Of a stretch of 9,785 bases of DNA, positions 6,086 to 9,785 are shown piece after piece. This stretch comes from Methanomethylovorans sp. (lineage in GTDB: Archaea; Halobacteriota; Methanosarcinia; Methanosarcinales; Methanosarcinaceae), in contig JAHFZE010000160.1 of the NCBI GenBank assembly GCA_020854785.1, positions 1-9,785 on the forward strand, given 5' to 3'. Positions within the stretch are counted from its first letter, which is position 1. Each line of letters opens with the position of its first letter. The notes beneath the pieces are model-generated. The model was not told the origin of the DNA. It saw only the letters and a program-made list of their open reading frames with translations, and made no database searches. Both the position numbers and the translations under genes were made by a program.

Positions 6086-6128
6086 GTAAAGTTAGAATGG
6101 ATAAAAGACAAATAAAAGCAATGATCAT
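6063..6128 (-). other. Short upstream ORF overlapping the lipid-kinase start
   Basis: The ATG at 6128 is preceded by AAAGGAG, 9 bases upstream, and opens a 21-codon frame (MIIAFICLLSILTL...). Its TAA at 6063-6065 lies inside the kinase gene. It shares the segment SILT with the true kinase N-terminus (MAISILTKEIL) because both are encoded by copies of the same direct repeat. It is either a remnant of the original kinase start, knocked out of frame, or a coupling/leader ORF. It is not a gene in its own right. Confidence 0.35.
6065..6103. repeat. 14-bp direct repeat around the lipid-kinase start codon
   Basis: AGTTAGAATGGATA occurs exactly at 6065-6078 and at 6090-6103, a 25-base period, with 11 bases between that contain the start codon at 6085-6083. 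Because 25 is not a multiple of 3, losing one repeat plus the spacer would fuse the frame opened by the ATG at 6128 directly to the kinase frame. Confidence 0.85.
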
Positions 6129-6169
6129 CTGTCTTTTCTCCTTTTGTATCTGTGACCTTTCCGTAATCC

Positions 6170-7882
6170 TTAGCATAAGAAGTATGCGTTAAGCACATAT
6201 TCCTGCATCATCCTATGGGTATTGAAGAATGAACCATTTATAGCAATGGAGTGTGACATCATGCTAATGAACTGGTCCCTGTTGGTATAGAACAAAGGAA
6301 CGATCGTCTGTTCCAGCTTATCGTACAAAGAAGCTGCATCTAGGGAATGATCACGGTTCTCACCATTTCCTATGACCACTTCACCAATGGACCAACCCGT
6401 CACCCCTTCTATATTCCCTTCGATCCACCATCCGTCCAGTACACTTAGATTGGGAACTCCGTTCAAAGCAGCCTTCATTCCACTGGTCCCAGATGCTTCC
6501 ATAGGCGGCTCAGGCGTGTTCAGCCAGATATCCACCCCAGATGTCATCATCGCACCGATGGTCATGTTGTAATCTTCAAGATAAACAAGCTTAATGTCTC
6601 CATTCAGAGTTTGTTTGGCATGGAATATACGCTGGATGAGCTTCTTGGCCTCATAGTCCCTGGGATGTGCCTTGCCAGCATATATGACCTGTATCTTACC
6701 GACCTGTGAGGATATCCGTTTCAATCTTTCGATATCCTGGAAAAGCAGATCAGCCCTTTTATAGGTCGCAGCCCGCCTTGCGAAGCCTATGGTAAGTATA
6801 TTCTCATCCATGAGAACACCTGTTTGCTTGCTAACATGTTCGAGCAATTTCTTTTTAGCCTGCATGTGAGCATCCCATATCTCCTGCTTTGGAATACTTA
6901 ATGCATAGCGCAGGCTGAAATTGTCCTGTTTCCAGATAGGTATATAGTTATCAAAGAGTTTTTGAAAAGGTTCAGAAACCCAGGTAGCAGCATGCACCCC
7001 ATTAGTAATGGAATTGATCGAATATCCTGTGAATATAAGGCGTGTAGCTTCCCCGTGTTTTCTGGCTACTCCATTCACGTAACGGCTAAGGTTAAGGGCA
7101 AGACGGGTCATGTTAAGAGAATCGTCATTATGGATCACACCTTCCAAAGCAAAGAAATCCTCCCTTTGCCCAAGTACCCTGCGTGCCATATCTATAGGGA
7201 ACCTATCATGTCCGGCAGGAACAAGAGTGTGGGTCGTAAATACACATTTGCGCCTCACTGCTTTCCTGTCTGCTTCTATCAAATATCCTCTGCCATCCTT
7301 TTTTGCGTGTTCGTCCAGCAGCTCAAGTGTCAGAAGTGCCGCATGCCCCTCGTTCATGTGGAAACTCCTGATACTTTGATGGCCAAGCGCTCTGAGCATC
7401 CTGATACCTCCAATACCGAGGATAACTTCCTGACAAAGCCTGTAGTGTTCATCTCCGCCGTAGAGATGATGCGTAAGAGTTCTATCCCATTCATGGTTCT
7501 CAGGCATATCCGTATCAAGGAAATAGATGGGTACTGTAAAGCCGCTAACTCCTTTGACCTCATATTTCCAGACCCTTAAGTGGATAGTTCTTCCTTCCAG
7601 CATGACGATAGTTCTCTGTGGCATTTCCTCCAGAATACTTTCAACATCCCATGCTGCCGGTTCTTCCCGCTGCCATCCATCTGCCTCGATCTTTTGACGG
7701 AAATATCCTTTGCGATAAAGAAGAGTTACCGCAACCAGCGGCACCTTCAGATCAGCTGATGAGCGGATCGTATCGCCAGCCAATATCCCCAGGCCGCCGC
7801 TATAAGTATGGATTTTCTCATCAATTCCTATTTCCATTGAAAAATAGGCTATTGATCTTTGATCGTTCGCTAATTGCTGCAT
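6170..7882 (-). CDS. glgP: Short-form alpha-glucan (glycogen) phosphorylase
   Basis: This GT35-family enzyme cleaves terminal alpha-1,4 bonds of glycogen with phosphate, giving glucose 1-phosphate in the cytoplasm. The 570-residue length fits the short archaeal/bacterial subfamily (TIGR02094-like), not the roughly 800-residue classical enzymes. Visible signatures: [10 protein letters not shown] (11-20) and [11 protein letters not shown] (27-37), the N-terminal glycogen-synthase-like phosphate loop; HMNEGHAA (175-182); [12 protein letters not shown] (217-228); [11 protein letters not shown] (366-376); and [14 protein letters not shown] (462-475), whose Lys470 is the pyridoxal-phosphate Schiff-base lysine. 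All expected catalytic elements are present and the frame is clean. The ATG at 7882 follows GGGGATAAT, a modest ribosome site. A weak ORF ends 31 bases upstream and the lipid kinase follows downstream. The gene would serve in mobilising stored glycogen, a reserve known in this group of methanogens. Confidence 0.96.
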   Translation of the reverse strand: MQQLANDQRSIAYFSMEIGIDEKIHTYSGGLGILAGDTIRSSADLKVPLVAVTLLYRKGYFRQKIEADGWQREEPAAWDVESILEEMPQRTIVMLEGRTIHLRVWKYEVKGVSGFTVPIYFLDTDMPENHEWDRTLTHHLYGGDEHYRLCQEVILGIGGIRMLRALGHQSIRSFHMNEGHAALLTLELLDEHAKKDGRGYLIEADRKAVRRKCVFTTHTLVPAGHDRFPIDMARRVLGQREDFFALEGVIHNDDSLNMTRLALNLSRYVNGVARKHGEATRLIFTGYSINSITNGVHAATWVSEPFQKLFDNYIPIWKQDNFSLRYALSIPKQEIWDAHMQAKKKLLEHVSKQTGVLMDENILTIGFARRAATYKRADLLFQDIERLKRISSQVGKIQVIYAGKAHPRDYEAKKLIQRIFHAKQTLNGDIKLVYLEDYNMTIGAMMTSGVDIWLNTPEPPMEASGTSGMKAALNGVPNLSVLDGWWIEGNIEGVTGWSIGEVVIGNGENRDHSLDAASLYDKLEQTIVPLFYTNRDQFISMMSHSIAINGSFFNTHRMMQEYVLNAYFLC

Positions 7883-7913
7883 ATTATCCCCGTTATTGTA
7901 TCAATTTTGATTA

Positions 7914-8345
7914 TTAGGTAAAACGGCTTTGAAAGCAAAACCTCTGTCTCTTTTTCCGTACAGATGACAAGAGCGTCTTAGAGTAGGGAATTGGATCGAT
8001 CCTGCATCTGCCAGAATAGTGAAGTTGTCCGGTCCCGTGAGGAATCATATAGATCATGATACCAGCTACTATGCTATCATCTGTTCTGACCTTGCTGATA
8101 ATTGCTACATTTTGTGTGATCAGATGCTTCATCAGAAATTCCGACATCTTAATGGTTCTTAGAAGCTCAGGACAGGTGATAACTGTTTTACATATACTAC
8201 TTTTCGCCAGTTTTCCATAATTCATAATACTGTTATTATTTACTTGCAGAGTTCTTTGAGATATATTATCGGATATAGCAATAATAACTTTTGCTTCTTT
8301 ACCTTTTTCCTTAAATATTGTACGTATATTATATTGAAGAGTCAT
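7914..8345 (-). CDS. Hypothetical ORF, possibly decayed
   Basis: This 143-codon minus-strand frame (MTLQYNIRTIFKEKGK...) ends 31 bases before the phosphorylase gene. I do not recognise a family. The first 90 or so residues read like an ordinary soluble alpha/beta protein, with a hydrophobic strand AKVIIAIS (18-25). The last 45 are Arg/Ser-rich and less protein-like. Over the same stretch a second minus-strand frame (8044-7901, 47 codons, FLTGPDNFTILADAGSIQFP...) looks more like a folded domain. That would fit a frameshift near 8045. No good ribosome site precedes the ATG at 8345, where AGGA is the best match. An in-frame TGA lies 15 codons upstream, and beyond it another frame is open. It could be an orphan gene, a pseudogene or chance. 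Confidence 0.3.
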   Translation of the reverse strand: MTLQYNIRTIFKEKGKEAKVIIAISDNISQRTLQVNNNSIMNYGKLAKSSICKTVITCPELLRTIKMSEFLMKHLITQNVAIISKVRTDDSIVAGIMIYMIPHGTGQLHYSGRCRIDPIPYSKTLLSSVRKKRQRFCFQSRFT

Positions 8346-8387
8346 ATTAAGGTCCTGTTTGGAAAAGAGATAATCTGATCACATCGG

Positions 8388-8513
8388 TCATAGGTATTTT
8401 ATCATCATTGTTTGCGCAAGTGCTGTATGATCTCTTATCTCTTGTTCCATAGCAACATTGAACACGTTATTTTCAGATCTTATATGGAATAAGGTCATAA
8501 CGATCTTACCCAT
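8388..8513 (-). pseudogene. Short ORF in the same frame upstream of 8345, possible gene fragment
   Basis: The 41 codons starting MGKIVMTLFHIRSEN end at a TGA (8390-8388) in the same reading frame as the ORF starting at 8345; a second TGA follows three codons later. The predicted peptide has a balanced composition. It lies about 70 bases downstream of a good minus-strand TATA box (8590-8583). Together with the 7914-8345 frame this could be one gene interrupted by stops. No ribosome site is seen and no family is recognised, so it may equally be a chance ORF. Confidence 0.2.
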
Positions 8514-8582
8514 ATCATAATACACATTTAGGATATTATTCCAAAATGCACATTATAGTACTTATTATATGCATAAGATCAA

Positions 8583-8606
8583 TTTATATATTTTAACTTA
8601 TATATA
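8583..8606. promoter_or_regulatory. Divergent TATA-box cluster
   Basis: TTTATATA at 8583-8590 reads as TATATAAA on the minus strand, so it is a consensus-like TATA box in both directions. TTATATATA at 8598-8606 follows and suits the plus strand. From the latter, the PAS gene transcript would start near 8628, giving a leader of about 35 bases. From the former, minus-strand transcription would start near 8560, ahead of the weak ORFs. Strong AT pattern and correct spacing support promoter function; which box is used is open. Confidence 0.5.
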
Positions 8607-8663
8607 GGTTTAGTCGGGCGATCAACATCAGTAATTCATCGGCCACTTTCATGAGGCTTCAAA

Positions 8664-9785
8664 ATGAGTGAAGAGGAAAGATCAAAAGAACAGCTCCTGA
8701 AAGAAATACATGGATCGAGAACACACATAAGAGAGCTGGAAACCCATTCCTTCCCTCAACAGACAGGATCAGAAATAGTGCAGGATACGGTTCTATTTCA
8801 TGAATTGCTTAATTCGATCCCTGATCTGATCTTTTGGAAGGACCTGCAAGGTAAGTACCTTGAATGCAATCCCGCTTTTTCGAAATTTGTTGGTCTGCCA
8901 AAAGAAGATATCATCGGAAAGACGGATCGTAATCTGTTCGAAAAAGAAATTGCTGATAATTTTCGCTCGGGCGATAAAAAGATCATTGAAGGACATAATT
9001 TTTGGATCAATAATGAGTGGGCAGTTGACTCCAGTGGACAGCATATTTTCTTTGAAACATGCAACACCCCTCTTTATATGCCAAATGGTGTTCTGGTAGG
9101 GATCCTTGGGGTCAGCAGGGATATCACCTCAAGAAAAAAGGCAGATGAAGAGCTTAAGAGAACACACGAACAGCTTCTCTCAGTTCTTGAAGCCTTCGAT
9201 CAGCCTGCTTATGTCTGCGATCCACTGAACTATGAGATACTTTTTGTGAACTCGCCCATGAAAAAAAAGTATGGGAACGAAATAATGGGAAAGAAATGTT
9301 ATTCAATGTTCCAGAACCTTGATGAACCATGCTCTTTTTGCACAAATGACCAGATCTTTGGAGAAAATCTGGGCCAAACGCATATCTGGGAATTTCGGAA
9401 CCATGTAGATGAAAGATGGTATAGATGCATAGATAAAGCAATAAAATGGCCCGATGGACGGATGGTCAGGTTCGAGATAGCCATTGATGTGCATGAACAG
9501 AAAATAACGGAACAGGTACTGCAGGAAAGCGAACAGAAATATCGTACCTATATAGATAACTCCCCTCAACTTATTTTCGTAGCAGATGCCGACGGCAGAT
9601 ACATTGAAGTCAATCCGGCCGCATGCAGAATAACCGGATATTCTAAAAATGAGTTGTTGAGCATGCACCGACTGGAACTATATGCCCCGGAATCAAAAGA
9701 AGCTGCTATTAGTTCTTTCCAACAGCTGCTGAGCACAGGCAGATCTTCCGGAGAATTCTGCTTGATCAAAAAAGATGGAAGCAGA
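8664..9785 (+). CDS. Multi-PAS sensor protein, C-terminus cut by window edge
   Basis: The visible 374 residues start MSEEERSKEQ and show a short N-terminal helical stretch (1-30) and three PAS domains. PAS1 (about 44-157) has the SIPDLIFWKDLQGKYLECNPAF strand-helix pattern and ends in GVSRDITSRKKADEEL. PAS2 (about 168-280) is the Cys-rich variant, with KKCYSMFQNLDEPCSFCTN (Cys212, Cys223, Cys226) and WPDGRMVRFEIAIDVHEQK. PAS3 (about 292 onward) has SPQLIFVADADGRYIEVNPAA and is cut off. There is no signal peptide or membrane segment in this part, so sensing is probably cytoplasmic. Such arrays usually end in a histidine kinase module, most likely here, but this lies outside the window. The ATG at 8664 has GAGG 7 bases upstream. 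The gene points away from the metabolic genes, and its signal is not evident. Confidence 0.9.
   Translation, partial: MSEEERSKEQLLKEIHGSRTHIRELETHSFPQQTGSEIVQDTVLFHELLNSIPDLIFWKDLQGKYLECNPAFSKFVGLPKEDIIGKTDRNLFEKEIADNFRSGDKKIIEGHNFWINNEWAVDSSGQHIFFETCNTPLYMPNGVLVGILGVSRDITSRKKADEELKRTHEQLLSVLEAFDQPAYVCDPLNYEILFVNSPMKKKYGNEIMGKKCYSMFQNLDEPCSFCTNDQIFGENLGQTHIWEFRNHVDERWYRCIDKAIKWPDGRMVRFEIAIDVHEQKITEQVLQESEQKYRTYIDNSPQLIFVADADGRYIEVNPAACRITGYSKNELLSMHRLELYAPESKEAAISSFQQLLSTGRSSGEFCLIKKDGSR

Noticed and set aside
6962..7579. Plus-strand open frame of 205 codons antisense to glucan phosphorylase.
   Set aside because: It is a shadow frame of a gene with intact catalytic motifs, with no ribosome site and no recognisable domain.
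9154..9769. Minus-strand open frames (95, 121 and 67 codons) opposite the PAS sensor gene.
   Set aside because: They overlap each other and are antisense to clear PAS domains, with no start signals.
1..9785. Search for defence, toxin-antitoxin, mobile-element, CRISPR or biosynthetic gene cluster features.
   Set aside because: No transposase, integrase, nuclease, repeat-spacer pattern, tRNA-end attachment site or secondary-metabolism gene was seen. The gene content is metabolic plus one sensor.

Overview
The window looks like chromosomal DNA of a methanogenic archaeon, most likely of the order Methanosarcinales. The grounds are: promoters made of archaeal TATA boxes with no bacterial -35/-10 pairs; Shine-Dalgarno sites of the AGGTGA/GGAGGT type; T-rich terminators; a CxxC-x17-CxxC mini zinc-ribbon protein of a kind I know mainly from Methanosarcina; a multi-PAS sensor with the Cys-rich PAS variant frequent in these archaea; and short-form glucan phosphorylase. 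No tRNA, rRNA, CRISPR array, insertion sequence or prophage gene was seen. The genus cannot be fixed from this sequence alone.

Layout from left to right. A citrate synthase gene on the minus strand runs off the left edge (1-941). An AT-rich gap of about 520 bases follows, with divergent promoter-like sites and a possibly structured leader. It feeds a plus-strand gene for a 67-residue RGG/zinc-ribbon protein (1461-1664). Aconitase lies on the minus strand (1825-4602), facing the zinc-ribbon gene, and each of the two has its own terminator in the short gap between them. Next is a 58-residue DUF4177-like gene (4934-5110, minus). The gap at 5190-5500 contains what I read as a previously unannotated plus-strand small RNA of about 145 nt (about 5345-5490). 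It has a TATA box at the right distance, a long closing stem, two inner hairpins, an exposed CCUCCU motif and a terminal T-rich tract. Then come two minus-strand genes probably transcribed together: a short glucan phosphorylase (6170-7882) and a dolichol/phytol-kinase-like CTP-dependent lipid kinase (5504-6085). The start region of the kinase gene carries a 14-bp direct repeat that shifts the reading frame. Two weak minus-strand ORFs (7914-8513) may be orphan or decaying genes. A strong divergent TATA region at 8583-8606 precedes a plus-strand multi-PAS sensor protein that runs off the right edge (8664-9785).

Citrate synthase and aconitase are the first two enzymes of the oxidative half-citrate cycle, which leads from acetyl-CoA and oxaloacetate towards 2-oxoglutarate and glutamate. 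Glucan phosphorylase releases glucose 1-phosphate from stored glycogen. The lipid kinase would act on an isoprenoid alcohol or lipid at the membrane, and the PAS protein is a signal sensor. The first two enzymes are functionally linked. The others are ordinary housekeeping or accessory neighbours, with no visible shared pathway. The most interesting items are the candidate small RNA, the frame-shifting repeat at the kinase start and the possible self-masking leader of the zinc-ribbon gene.
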